Shown here: piece by piece, positions 33,714 through 44,400 of the stretch
How the letters are laid out: each line of letters starts with the position of its first letter
How positions within the stretch are numbered: the first letter of the stretch is position 1
Source of the DNA: UTCHB3 sp964625575
GTDB lineage: Bacteria > Bacteroidota > Ignavibacteria > Ignavibacteriales > Ignavibacteriaceae
Direction of reading: 5' to 3'
DNA: 64,000 nucleotides
Assembly: GCA_964625575.1 (NCBI GenBank)
Contig: CAZVBQ010000001.1
Coordinates: 248,001-312,000, forward strand
Notes under the pieces: generated by a model
The model's database searches: none
What the model was told of the DNA's origin: nothing
Seen by the model: the letters and a program-made list of their open reading frames with translations, nothing else
Translations under genes and position numbers: made by a program

Positions 33714-35267
33714 TATTCCTCCCTCAGTGCCATCGCCGGAGATGTTTTCGACATTTTATATGCGGGATACAGCCCGGCAATAACCGCGGCCAGAACAGAG
33801 ATAATTATCGCCTGCAAGAGCACCACATGATCGATAATCATGTTCATGGTCCATCCGAAAGAGCGTAAATTTATCACAAATATAAGGCAGTAAGCAAGCA
33901 CAAGCCCCAAAGGGATGGCAATTATCGCGGCCAGTATGCCCATTGTTGTAGTTTGGGCTGTGATCATGCCGAACATCTGGGAACCCGTGAGCCCCGTCGC
34001 CCGTAAAATTGCCATTTCCTTCCCTTTTTCAAGTTGAATGGACATCATGGCGCTTAATATTCCGATGAAGGCAACCACAACTGAAAGAATATGAAGCAGC
34101 CCTGCCACTATAAATGTGCGATCAAAAATGTTGACCGAATAATCCCTGAGTTCCTTGTTCGATCTCATCAAAATCGCGTTCATTCCGGGGAAAAACTTCT
34201 TTATTTCGTTTTTCACCTGTAGCAAGTTGGTCCCGGGTTTGAGATACACCCCGATCCCTGAAATTTTATCATTTTTCCAGATCGTTTTAAAAACACGGTG
34301 CTCTATGGCTATATGTCCAGTTTCTGATGAATAATCGTAATAGATTGCTGATATCTTGAATCTCCGGTTACCCGCGGGAGTGGCGATCTCAACCGTGTCT
34401 CCCTGACTTAAGCCCCATTTATAGGCGAACGTCTCGGTTGCCAGGGCACCGGTTGATCAGGAAAAGCCCGACTACGAGCCCGAGCATGCTCATGGCGTTC
34501 AGATTGAGTCTGAACGCTTCAGTCATCGATCTCGCGGTGTCGTTTGTTCTCGTGGTCGACTTAAGTTCAATATCCCGGTTTGCCTCAAGATATTTGTGCA
34601 CCGCGGAAGTGTAGCCTGAATCAAGAATAAGATCAATATACGAAACTTTGTCCCCCGTGTTAAAAAGCACTCTTGCTGTTTCAATATCTGATATCATGAA
34701 CTGGTCGACACTTCCCGCCTCCCCGTTATTCCCGGGTAGGATGGCTGCCACATAAACAACAAATGATTTACCCTGCCACTCGATCTCGAGGCTGTCACCA
34801 CTACGGATTGACGCGAATTTTGCGAACGAAGCGGGAACAAACACACTGTTCCTTGAATCAAGAAGCCGCGGGAGAAGATCGCCGGAGTTTTCTTTCTTGA
34901 TATCGATAAAATCCCTGAAACCTGACTCAGAGAATGGATCAAGCCCAAGGAAAGTGGCTGTGATCTGCTCCTTCCCCTTTATCTTGACGTTTTGTTCGAT
35001 AACGGGTGCAGTGGCATCCAAACCAAGAAGTCGCAACGCGGCAAGATGCCTGATCGAAATATCGCCCGATTTCGATTCAATACGATGCGATGCTTTTCCG
35101 GTGACGGTTTCCATCGAAATATCGAATGCCCTGGTGGAGCTCTCGTTGGCGATGTCTATTGATAATATGATTCCCACTCCCAAAGCTATACCTAAAACGG
35201 AAAGACCGGTTTGCCAAGGGTGGGTAAATAAAAACCGCAGACCGGCCTTCTGAAAGAGAGGTATCAA
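33713..35267 (-). pseudogene. FtsX-like ABC permease, internally deleted and frameshifted
   Basis: Two fragments of one permease lie in different frames. The upstream part (35267 to about 34455) has membrane helix 1, the MacB-type periplasmic domain and the start of helix 2 (LNAMSMLGLVVGLFLI), then runs out of frame to a stop at 34419. The second frame resumes at once near 34455 with ALATETFAYKWGLSQGD, continues through DYSSETGHIAIE, and ends at 33713 with three helices and the usual SPAMALREE tail. The full-length family has about 800-850 residues and two FtsX halves. Here roughly 300 residues, from helix 2 to the second periplasmic domain, are missing. It is either a real deletion or a collapsed assembly. 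It overlaps the ATPase gene by 4 nt. Confidence 0.82.
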
Positions 35268-35953
35268 TTTGCCCGTGCTCCTGAGATAATGGTATCCCTA
35301 CCCTTGAACTCAATTATTCTATCAGCGATTCCAAGCAGGTCGCGGCTGTGGGTGGCCATTACCATCGTTTTACCCGCTTTTTTCACCAGGTTATCCAGAA
35401 GTTCTATTACCTTGTCAGCGGTTTGATAATCAAGATTTCCGGTGGGTTCATCAGCAAGTATCAGTTTCGGATCATGAACCAGTGCCCTGGCGATGGCAAC
35501 CCTTTGCTGCTCACCTCCGGAGAGAAGATCAGGAAATGTATCCGCCCTGCCTGAAAGCCCCACCTCATTCAATAGGAACTCAGCACGCTCCATATCCTCT
35601 TTTCCACGTTTATCCGTCAGTTCAAGCGCAAGTTTCAGATTCTCCATTACTGTCAGGGTCGGTATCAGGTTGAAAAACTGGAATACAAAACCGGCGTTTT
35701 TTCTGCGGAAAATTGTCCTGTGAGGTTCTTTAAGAGCGGTTAGTTCGGTGGAATCGATGAAAATCTTCCCGCTGTCAGGGGTGTCGATTCCGCTTAAAAG
35801 ATTGAGAAGTGTCGACTTCCCCGAGCCGCTTCTTCCGAGAAGAATGACCAGTTCACCTTCGTTAATTGAAAGGTTCAGGTTACTGATCACATTGTGGGAA
35901 ATGGTGCCTTCGTGAAAAGCCTTGTTGAGGTCTTTAACTTCAATATAGTGCAA
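35264..35953 (-). CDS. ABC transporter ATP-binding protein (LolD/MacB type)
   Basis: A 229-aa ATPase that would power the neighbouring FtsX-like permease. It has Walker A GRSGSGKSTLL, Q-loop FVFQFFNLIPTLTV, signature LLSGGEQQRVAIARAL, Walker B LILADEPTGNLD and the H-loop MATHSRD. The subgroup (MacB/LolD) moves lipoproteins or hydrophobic molecules by a mechanical cycle without a full substrate channel. First gene of the ATPase-permease-AttH operon; 4-nt overlap with the permease. The ATPase itself is intact although the permease is broken. Confidence 0.95.
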   Translation of the reverse strand: MHYIEVKDLNKAFHEGTISHNVISNLNLSINEGELVILLGRSGSGKSTLLNLLSGIDTPDSGKIFIDSTELTALKEPHRTIFRRKNAGFVFQFFNLIPTLTVMENLKLALELTDKRGKEDMERAEFLLNEVGLSGRADTFPDLLSGGEQQRVAIARALVHDPKLILADEPTGNLDYQTADKVIELLDNLVKKAGKTMVMATHSRDLLGIADRIIEFKGRDTIISGARAN

Positions 35954-36012
35954 ATGTTATCCGTTTTTTATCAGGATAACATTTGCGCATCCAATTTAAT
36001 TCACATCAAGTT

Positions 36013-38046
36013 TTAGATCTTCGCCAGTTCATCCATCATTTGATCGAACTGCCGGAAACTCATCGACTGCATGGCATCGCTGAGGGCTCTGTCAGGGTCT
36101 GGATGGAATTCAACCATGATCCCGTGAGCTCCGACCACCTTTGATGCTTTTGCCAAAGGTATCACCTTATCGCGGTGACCTACCGCGTGTGAAGGATCAA
36201 CTATAACCGGCAAGTGTGTCAGCTCTTTAAGTACCGGAATGGCACTCAGGTCAAGCGTGTTGCGGGTTGCAGTTTCAAATGTCCTGATTCCTCTTTCGCA
36301 CAGGATCACCTGACGGTTACCCTGCGCCAGAATGTACTCGGCGGCACTTAAAAGTTCTTCTATCGATGACATCAACCCACGCTTAAGGAGCACCGGTCTG
36401 TGCGTTTTACCGACCTCAATAAGAAGTGAAAAATTCTGCATGTTTCTCGCTCCGATCTGGAGAATATCAGAATATTTTGCAACTTCCTCAACCTGATTGA
36501 TCGAGAGCACCTCGGTGATAACGGGCAGATCGTAAACTTTACCGGCTTCAGTCAGGTAACCGAGCCCTTCGTAACCAAGCCCCATGAACGCGTAAGGATT
36601 GGTCCTGGGTTTGAAACATCCACCTCGCAGGATGTGACCATTTGTCTGCTTCAACTCCCTGGCGCACTGAAATATCTGCTCTTTTGACTCAACAGAGCAC
36701 GGACCCCCGATAACAACGAAGTTATCGCCCCCTATCAGTACATCTTTAACCCGGATCACTGTGTCTTCGGATTTGTAGTCCCGGCCGGCAAGTTTATAGG
36801 GAGAGCTCCTTCTTTTCGTGGCAGGTTTTGGTTCGAACACTTCAAGTCTTCCGGTCTCAAGCTCAGACTCATCAGTCATGGTCCCGGGAATTTTTCCGAC
36901 ATCAACATTCGTTTTATCAATGTCATTCGCGGGATAACTTCCAAAAATTTTGAAATATCTTGAGTTCTTTCCCAACTCATCAAGCATGATACTTACCTTA
37001 TCATCCTCAATGTTCCCCTCGAAATCGATGTAGAACATCTCTTCCCACGGGTTACCCGGCACGGGGCGTGACTGTATCTTGCTCATGTTAACTCCATACT
37101 TGTTGAAAACCATAAGGGCTTCAACGAGCGCGCCGGGTTTCTGTGAGGTGGCGATAACGATCGAGGTTTTGGCAGGAATACGCTGGTCAACTATAACCGG
37201 TTTCTTCGTGGCGATCAAGAATCTGGTATAATTTTCCTTACGGTTCGCGATATCTTCCTTGATCACGGTCATTCCAAACGATTCAGCAGCTTCCTCACTC
37301 GCGATGGCTGCATACTCAAGGTTCCCCTCTTCTCTAATTTTTTTTACTGAGAGGGCGGTATCGCTCACATTTTCTATAGTAGCGTTTGGAAGTGTTTCCA
37401 GAAAGCGGCTGCATTGCGCGGCGGCCTGCGGATGCGCGAAAACTTTTCTTATTGTGAGCGGGTCAACGTCTGAGATGCCAATTAAATTTTGTTTTACCCT
37501 GAGTTTCTCCTCCCCGATTATTGAGACCGAGGATTTGATAAGGGCATCGTAAACGTCGTTGATATTTCCCGAAGTGGTGTTTTCCACAGGGAGCATGGCG
37601 TAGTCAGCCTCATGGTCTTCAATCGCTTTAACGACCTCCTCAAATGTCATTTTCCCAACAAAAGTGAGATCATACTCCCTGTTTGCGAAGAAGCGTTTTG
37701 CCGCGAGTGAGCTGAATGAACCCTCAATCCCCTGGATGGCCACCCTGACAGTGCCCCGCTGAGTTGAAGAACCGTCACCCAGTTTGTGCAGGTAAGTTTG
37801 CTGTAGCCTTACAGAGTCTTCTATTATTTCGTGGAACACCTTGGTTACATAAGTAGGTTCAAGCCCGAGTTTTTTACCTGATGCTATCAGGTTCTGAAGA
37901 AGCGATTTTTCTCTTGCCTTGTCCCTGAGTGGAAGGCCGTCAATATCTTTTCTCTTGATCACCTCGGTGCTCAATTCCCGCCTTTTGGCGAGTAAATTCA
38001 ACAATTCATCATCGAGACGGTTTATCTGTCCGCGAATATCATCCAT
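36013..38046 (-). CDS. Chorismate mutase / prephenate dehydratase / ACT / DAHP synthase fusion
   Basis: 677 aa. Residues 1-85 are an AroQ chorismate mutase (INRLDDELLNLLAKRRELS). Residues 98-280 are prephenate dehydratase (GIEGSFSSLAA, LPVENTTSGNI and the catalytic ENYTRFLI). Residues 290-370 are an ACT domain with the Phe-binding GALV and a QSRP in place of ESRP. After a linker, residues 430-677 are a class I-beta DAHP synthase (GGPCSVES, RGGCFKPRTNPYAF, DPSHAVGHRD). One polypeptide thus carries the first step of the shikimate route and the two branch steps to phenylpyruvate, with a Phe sensor between. No stop or frame change occurs between the parts. CM-PDT and DAHPS-CM fusions are common; this triple order is unusual. 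Confidence 0.92.
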   Translation of the reverse strand: MDDIRGQINRLDDELLNLLAKRRELSTEVIKRKDIDGLPLRDKAREKSLLQNLIASGKKLGLEPTYVTKVFHEIIEDSVRLQQTYLHKLGDGSSTQRGTVRVAIQGIEGSFSSLAAKRFFANREYDLTFVGKMTFEEVVKAIEDHEADYAMLPVENTTSGNINDVYDALIKSSVSIIGEEKLRVKQNLIGISDVDPLTIRKVFAHPQAAAQCSRFLETLPNATIENVSDTALSVKKIREEGNLEYAAIASEEAAESFGMTVIKEDIANRKENYTRFLIATKKPVIVDQRIPAKTSIVIATSQKPGALVEALMVFNKYGVNMSKIQSRPVPGNPWEEMFYIDFEGNIEDDKVSIMLDELGKNSRYFKIFGSYPANDIDKTNVDVGKIPGTMTDESELETGRLEVFEPKPATKRRSSPYKLAGRDYKSEDTVIRVKDVLIGGDNFVVIGGPCSVESKEQIFQCARELKQTNGHILRGGCFKPRTNPYAFMGLGYEGLGYLTEAGKVYDLPVITEVLSINQVEEVAKYSDILQIGARNMQNFSLLIEVGKTHRPVLLKRGLMSSIEELLSAAEYILAQGNRQVILCERGIRTFETATRNTLDLSAIPVLKELTHLPVIVDPSHAVGHRDKVIPLAKASKVVGAHGIMVEFHPDPDRALSDAMQSMSFRQFDQMMDELAKI

Positions 38047-38083
38047 TCTTAATTTCTTCCGTTACTGTTTAGATTCATAAAAA

Positions 38084-39958
38084 TTACTTTACAAGCAGCA
38101 TTTTGAAATGTCCTTCACCTTGCCCGGTGGCCACTCTGACAAAATACGCGCCACTTCCGAGACCTTTCGGCTCCCACCTGTAAGTGTGCGTTCCTGCCGG
38201 CATTTCGCCTTGCTCCACAGTTTGGACGAGCTGACCTAATGAATTATAAAACAACAAGTTAACTCTTGAGCTTTCATTGATGGAATAACGTAATTCAATC
38301 GAGGGATTGAAGGGGTTTGGGTAGCCTGAAACACTTATGGTGAAGTTTTCGGGTTTGGTCGCCAATTCTTGCTCTGTTCCTGTTATCACTACACCGGGTG
38401 AAAGTCGCCTGTTCAGCAACGCCATCGCGGCGTCTGCCATTATATATTTGCCTGCCGGCACTCCGGCGTTCGAAAGTGAAACCACTTTATTGTATCCGGA
38501 TTGAAGTTGAAAGCTGCCGAGGTTGTACCATCCCTGTTTACCCGGATTTTGTTGACTTACTAAAATCACGGAGTCACCGGAGTTACCGCTAACGGTATAT
38601 CCAACCGCCGGCGCGAATGAAAAACTTGGAATTAAATACACATACAGATCATACCAAGCGGTGGCCGGTACATCCATAAAATATTCTATCGTGGCAGGTT
38701 CTCCTGAAGCCACCCGCTTGATCCCTCCACGGAAGCCCGGAACAGGGAGATTTTCCCATGGCCCTGACGGGTGCACGTTCGTGGAATCCTCGTTGATCAC
38801 CAATCCAGCTGGACGGCGGTTAAAAGCCCTCCCCGGCATTTCAGCCGGTTGCGAGTAAAATCCGGAACGAAGCACACCGGCAAGTTCAGAATTATTCTCC
38901 TTCAAACCCTCAAAGAAGAAGAATCCTTCACCCATTACTCCGGCACTTCTGTTTGCCTGTAATGACTGAAGCAGGAAGTCCTGCGGGATCACATAACTCC
39001 CCACGTTCATAAGCACCCCGGCGAAGGTTATTTCTTTCTTCGCGGGATCGATTTGCGAAAGTGAGTTATTCAACTCATACATGTAATCTGAAATGTTGTA
39101 TCTATAGAGTTGCGGCAGGAATTGATCCACGATTCCCGAATTAACCCACGTCTTCGAATCCTGCAAATATTCATCGTAAGCCCACGGGTAGACACTCGGT
39201 GAAGAGGCAACGAATATCCTGCTATCAAGTGCCTTCACACTGTCCCTCACCCTTTGGTAAAAAGAGTTAAGTCTGTCAGCACGCCATCTTTTCCACGCGA
39301 TATCATAGAAATTCGCCGGTGGATCCGCTCCATTGTGGTCAAGCCTGTAAAGCGCCACGGTGGTCGAGTCGTATCCGCACTGAAGAGGAAGAGCGGGCAT
39401 ACGGTCGGAATACTCAATGCCGTCGACATCATACTTGCGCAGCACTTCCATTGTAAGACCGATAATGAAATTCTGAACATCCGGGTTTATTCCCGACATC
39501 CAGTCGAAACCGTTTTTTACGCAGATATCCCCGTTGAGGTCTCTCGCCGCCCACACGGGATATTTTTGGAGAATATGACCGCCATAGGGAGGAGTTCCAC
39601 CCGAGTACCACGATGAAAAACCATACTCGAACCACGGATAGACTTCTATTCCAACTCTTCTGGCTTCTATTACCACTGTTTCAAGGGGGTCACGTCCGGA
39701 GAAAGCTGGATCAACTGGCTTAGAAAACAATGAATCCATAACCCTGCTCGGGTATTGGGTATACCCCCCGTTCCAAACCACGGGTATCACCGCGTTCACG
39801 TTCAGTGAAGCGAGAAAATCCATTGCCTCAGAGATGTTTTTCTCAGAGTAAAGCACCTGACTGTCGATATCCGTCAGTTTTACACCTCTGAATTCCTTGC
39901 GCTGAGCATCAAGTGAGAGGGTAAATAGTAAAATAATTAATAAAAGACGGAAAATCAT
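38084..39958 (-). CDS. Secreted GHL10-type glycoside-hydrolase-like protein with T9SS domain
   Basis: 624 aa with a signal peptide (1-18). The N-terminal 370 residues match the family-10-like glycosyl hydrolase (GHL10/UPF0748) barrel: EFRGVKLTDID, NVNAVIPVVWNGGYTQYPS, VEVYPWFEYGF-type strand (seen as IEVYPWFEYGF), KNGFDWMSGINPDVQNF and YDVDGIEYSDRM. A carbohydrate-binding-like beta domain (about 400-530) and the type IX sorting signal (SGYPNPFNPSIELRYSI, ending GHFKMLLVK) follow. Members act on cell-wall or other polysaccharides, but the substrate here is unknown. Monocistronic. Confidence 0.88.
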   Translation of the reverse strand: MIFRLLLIILLFTLSLDAQRKEFRGVKLTDIDSQVLYSEKNISEAMDFLASLNVNAVIPVVWNGGYTQYPSRVMDSLFSKPVDPAFSGRDPLETVVIEARRVGIEVYPWFEYGFSSWYSGGTPPYGGHILQKYPVWAARDLNGDICVKNGFDWMSGINPDVQNFIIGLTMEVLRKYDVDGIEYSDRMPALPLQCGYDSTTVALYRLDHNGADPPANFYDIAWKRWRADRLNSFYQRVRDSVKALDSRIFVASSPSVYPWAYDEYLQDSKTWVNSGIVDQFLPQLYRYNISDYMYELNNSLSQIDPAKKEITFAGVLMNVGSYVIPQDFLLQSLQANRSAGVMGEGFFFFEGLKENNSELAGVLRSGFYSQPAEMPGRAFNRRPAGLVINEDSTNVHPSGPWENLPVPGFRGGIKRVASGEPATIEYFMDVPATAWYDLYVYLIPSFSFAPAVGYTVSGNSGDSVILVSQQNPGKQGWYNLGSFQLQSGYNKVVSLSNAGVPAGKYIMADAAMALLNRRLSPGVVITGTEQELATKPENFTISVSGYPNPFNPSIELRYSINESSRVNLLFYNSLGQLVQTVEQGEMPAGTHTYRWEPKGLGSGAYFVRVATGQGEGHFKMLLVK

Positions 39959-40066
39959 GCGGAAAATATCTTGATCAAATCTTAAACACAGAAAATAAAA
40001 ACAACTATTAATTATATTAATCTACAAAAATAAAGAAATTCCTTAGCAAACGAATTGTATACACGA

Positions 40067-41434
40067 ATGATTTATGACTACGATTGTATAGTAATAGGCA
40101 GCGGTCCCGGAGGCGAGGGAGCTGCAATGAAAATGGTGAAAGCCGGCAAAAGGGTTGCCATTGTTGATTCCTTTCCCAGGGTGGGAGGCAGTTGTACTCA
40201 TACAGGCACGATCCCGAGCAAAAGTTTAAGACAGGAGATCCAAAGGATCGCCGAAACCGGAAAATCAATGGGGGTCAGCTATCAGGAAGTGCTGCAGGGC
40301 ACCCGCCGGGTTGTGGATCAACAGGTTGAACTAAGATACGGGTTCTACAAAAGAAATTATGTTGATGTAATAAACGGCTGGGCAAAATTCCACGATGATC
40401 ACACAATTGACATTGAGTTGATGAATGGCGGATTCGAGCGTTACACGGCAGAATTTTTCATTATCGCCACGGGGTCACGTCCATACCACCCCGGTGATGT
40501 CGATTTCAATCATCCCAGAATTCTTGACAGTGACACAATTCTTACCACCCCGGTTAATTTCCGCTCAATTGCTATTTATGGAGCAGGTGTGATCGGCTGC
40601 GAATATGCTTCGATATTCAGGGGTCTCTCAATCAAGGTAAATCTGATAAACACGCGTGACCGGCTCCTCACTTTCCTCGATGACGAAATTAGTGATGCCC
40701 TCTCATACCACTTGAGGGAGAATGGTGTGCTCATCAGGAACAAGGAAGAGTATACAAAAGTGGTACCCTCTGAAGATTCAGTAGCGATACATCTCGAATC
40801 AAATAAGGTGATCCATGCCGATGTGCTGCTTTGGGCACAAGGCCGCACCGGAAACTCAAACACTCTAAATCTTGAAATGTTGGGCATCAGCACAGACTCA
40901 CGTGGCTCGATAGCCATTAACAGCAAGCATCAGACAGTGCTCCCCCACATATACGCGGTTGGTGATGTCTGTGGTTTCCCTTCATTGGCGTCCGCCGCTT
41001 ATGACCAGGGAAGATTTGCCGCCACTCATATAATTGAAGGAAAGTGTGAGAACCAGTTGCTCAGTTTCATCCCCACCGGTATCTACACCATCCCGGAGAT
41101 AAGTTCGATCGGTAAAACCGAACGGGAACTCACTCAGGAGAAGATTCCCTATGAAGTTGGTCACTCGTTTTTCCGCCACCTCGCGAGGGCCCAAATCACC
41201 GGGCATAAAACCGGTATGCTGAAAATTCTCTTTCACAGGGAGACCCTTGAGATTCTCGGCATACACTGCTTCGGCACTAACGCCAGCGAGATCATCCACA
41301 TCGGACAGGCGATCATGGTTCAGAAAGGTGAAGCCAATTCACTGATGTATTTTATTAACACAACCTTTAACTACCCGACCATGGCAGAAGCATACCGTGT
41401 GGCTGCCTTGAACGGACTGAACAGGATAAGGTGA
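40067..41434 (+). CDS. sthA: Soluble pyridine nucleotide transhydrogenase
   Basis: 455 aa from ATG 40067 (MIYDYDCIVIG); a TTG four codons earlier is less likely. The protein has the flavoprotein disulfide reductase fold, with an FAD motif GSGPGGEGAA and an NAD(P) motif GAGVIGCEYASIF. The usual redox pair CxxxxC is changed to CTHTGT (GGSCTHTGTIPSKSL), the mark of SthA, so it is not a lipoamide dehydrogenase. It would transfer hydride between NADPH and NAD+ in the cytoplasm. It is followed after one base by the sensor kinase gene. Confidence 0.92.
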   Translation: MIYDYDCIVIGSGPGGEGAAMKMVKAGKRVAIVDSFPRVGGSCTHTGTIPSKSLRQEIQRIAETGKSMGVSYQEVLQGTRRVVDQQVELRYGFYKRNYVDVINGWAKFHDDHTIDIELMNGGFERYTAEFFIIATGSRPYHPGDVDFNHPRILDSDTILTTPVNFRSIAIYGAGVIGCEYASIFRGLSIKVNLINTRDRLLTFLDDEISDALSYHLRENGVLIRNKEEYTKVVPSEDSVAIHLESNKVIHADVLLWAQGRTGNSNTLNLEMLGISTDSRGSIAINSKHQTVLPHIYAVGDVCGFPSLASAAYDQGRFAATHIIEGKCENQLLSFIPTGIYTIPEISSIGKTERELTQEKIPYEVGHSFFRHLARAQITGHKTGMLKILFHRETLEILGIHCFGTNASEIIHIGQAIMVQKGEANSLMYFINTTFNYPTMAEAYRVAALNGLNRIR

Positions 41435-41435
41435 C

Positions 41436-44400
41436 GTGAAAAAACTGATCCTTCTCACCATTTTTCTCGGATTTTTCCATCCCGCGTTCGCGCAGAGGTT
41501 TGAAGTCCATAAATTTGGTCTTGATGAAGGATTGACGATCGAGCTTACAAAAACGATCTGCCAGGATAATCTTGGATTTATTTGGGTGGGCACTGATGCC
41601 GGGCTGAGCAGGTTCGATGGCTACTCCTTTACTCCATACACTTCAACTCCCGGAATAGCATTCGCGAAACAGCTCATTAAAAGAAGGAACGGTAATCTCC
41701 TTCTCGCTTCTGACCTGGGACTGTTCGAGATCACTCCCATGATGGATACCGCGAGGATCAAAACTCTCTTGCAGGGTTCCCGGGAGATGGCGCCCGGCAA
41801 GGTCTGGTTCCCTAAAAACGTCTACGAAACCGCTGACAGCACAATTTTTATCGCCGAACAGGGCACGATCGTCAGACTGAAGAACGGTAATTTCAAGAGG
41901 TTCCTCCTTCCCCGGGCTGAATATTCGTTTAACTTCCTGCGGGCGCATTATTTCTTCGAGCTTGAATCAGGTGATCTGATCCTCGTCACTCACAATGGCG
42001 GGGTTTACCAATATGACCGGCAGAAAGATCAATTTTACCGGTTCGCCGTGATAAAAGACCTTCAGAACATCACAGCCATTGTTTACCTCGGCAAAAATAA
42101 GTTCCTGGCAGGTAACAACACTGGCATCACTTCAATCGATCTTAAAATCGCCCGAAACGGAAATCCGGCTGTAACCGCTGTAAAGAGTATCATATCGGGT
42201 AAGAGTATCTCCTCATTTCAAACGAGTGAAAATGTCGTTTATGCCGCGACGTGGGATGACGGAATCTTTTCGTTCAAGCCCGGTGAGAGCTCACCCAAGA
42301 TCATTGTTCATGATGAACCGGGCAAGATTAAATTTAACGCGATCTATTTCGGCAGGAACTCCGAATTGTGGCTCTCTTCCGAAAGTGGTATCATACTACT
42401 GACAAAAAAACTCTTCGAGCCTGTGCTTCCCGGTGTCATTAAGCATTACATTCAGGATATCGTCACACTGAAAGATGACAAGACATACGTTTCTGACGGT
42501 AATTCCCTATACCTTGTTGCTCCGCGACCTGAAGGATTCAGTTATGAATTGGTACTGAAATCACCGGGAAATGTCATACTGACCATTGCCCGTTTCAAGA
42601 ACGGGGTAATGGCTTCCCTTTCGAACGGTCAACTGATCCACATCAGCGATGCAGGGGTAACCACTGAAATTGCCCCCGGAATCCGTGGAAAATTCATCAA
42701 GTATATAGGTTATGGCCATAATGACGACCTTTGGATGATCGAGGAAGGCGCGAAGGAAATTCTGAATCTTAAACCTGATGGTACCATTGAGAAGTACGAT
42801 GTCGGTTTTTCAGGCATAGCCTCTTTTTCCACAATTTACATGAGTGATAATGGTGATCTTTACGTTGCCGGAACCTCCCGCGGGCTCGAGCTTTTAAAGT
42901 TTACCAGTAAAAGCGGGAAGTTCACCACTATTACCCCCCAATCACCCCTGCTTGATGGCAAGGAGCTTACTGTGAATGACATTGATTTCAGTAAGACCGG
43001 CATGCCAATATTGGCCACCAACAAAGGAGTGTTCGAGATCAGCGACACAAAGGCAACACTTCTTGAGGCATCACTTCAGTTTGTGAACGCCAGATCAATT
43101 TCCACTGACAACAACACAGGGGATATCTGGATCGGTACCCAGAACGGTCTTTTTGGATACGACGGACAAGGCGTTTCGCAATTCGATGTGATATCCGGTT
43201 TACCCAGTAAAACCATTGGTACCCGTACGATCACCATCGACCCCAGGGGCGTGTTGTGGGTGGGCACTGCCGAAGGGGTGGTGATAATGAGGAAAAATTT
43301 TGTTTCAGAAGTCGCTGCTCCCCCCCTGCTTATTCTCAAGAATCATAAGCTAAACTCGACCGTGGTGCAGCAGGCTTATCAGATAGAGATACCGGAAGAC
43401 AACAACTGGCTGCTTGAAGTGTTCAGTTTTTATTTCCCCGTAAAGTCCACTTTGATCATGTACAGGCTGGATCAGGATTCAGTGTGGCAAAATCTGAATG
43501 GTGGCAACACTTTATCACTCAGCGATCTGCCCGTGGGTACACGGTCGATTGAGATAAGAGTAAAACCATCGGCACACTCTCAATGGAGCAATGTCTCCCG
43601 TGTCGATTTTTCAATAGTACCTCCCTGGTACAAGAAGTGGTGGGCACTTCTTTCATACGTGCTTTTGGCATTCTTCGTTGTCTATACATCATCCATGCTC
43701 TATGCAGAAAAACTGAGGAAAGAGAATCTCCGGTTAGAAGCAATTGTTACAGACCGGACTGTGGAGCTGAAAAAACGGAATGAAGAATTGCTAAGAAGTC
43801 AGGAATTGGTTGAAGAAAAAAATTTAGTGCTTGAAAATCTGTTGACAGAACTGAGAGAACTGAACGCAACCAAGGATAAAATGTTCTCGATCATCTCTCA
43901 TGATCTGAAAAACCCTTTCTCCACCATAATGGGATTCTCGCGCCTCCTGGTTGAAGACCTTGAGAACATGCAGGTGGATGAGATAAATGATTTCATTAAC
44001 AGGATAGATCACACCGCTCGAAGCACGTATGATCTGCTGGAGAACCTCCTCGCGTGGAGCCGCTCTCAGTCGGGCAGGCTCGCCGTTAAACCGGGACTGC
44101 TTCATCTTACCGGGGCTGTGGAGCGGAACAAGAGTTTGCTCCGCGATCTCGCTTTTGGAAAAAGTATCGAGATAGTAACAGATGTTCCCGATGACTGCTT
44201 CGTTATGGCGGATGATTACGCGCTCGACCTGATTCTTCGCAACCTTATCACCAACGCGATCAAATTTTCATTCCGCGGTTCTAAGGTCGAGGTTACTGTT
44301 GATGCCACGGAAAGAACGGTAGCCGTGAATGTAACCGATCACGGCACCGGTATGAATGAGGAAACCATAAGCAAACTCTTCAGAAACGATGTTTTTCATT

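Noticed and set aside
40067..41434. Dihydrolipoamide dehydrogenase or mercuric reductase.
   Set aside because: The second redox cysteine is absent (CTHTGT), which marks the SthA transhydrogenase subgroup.
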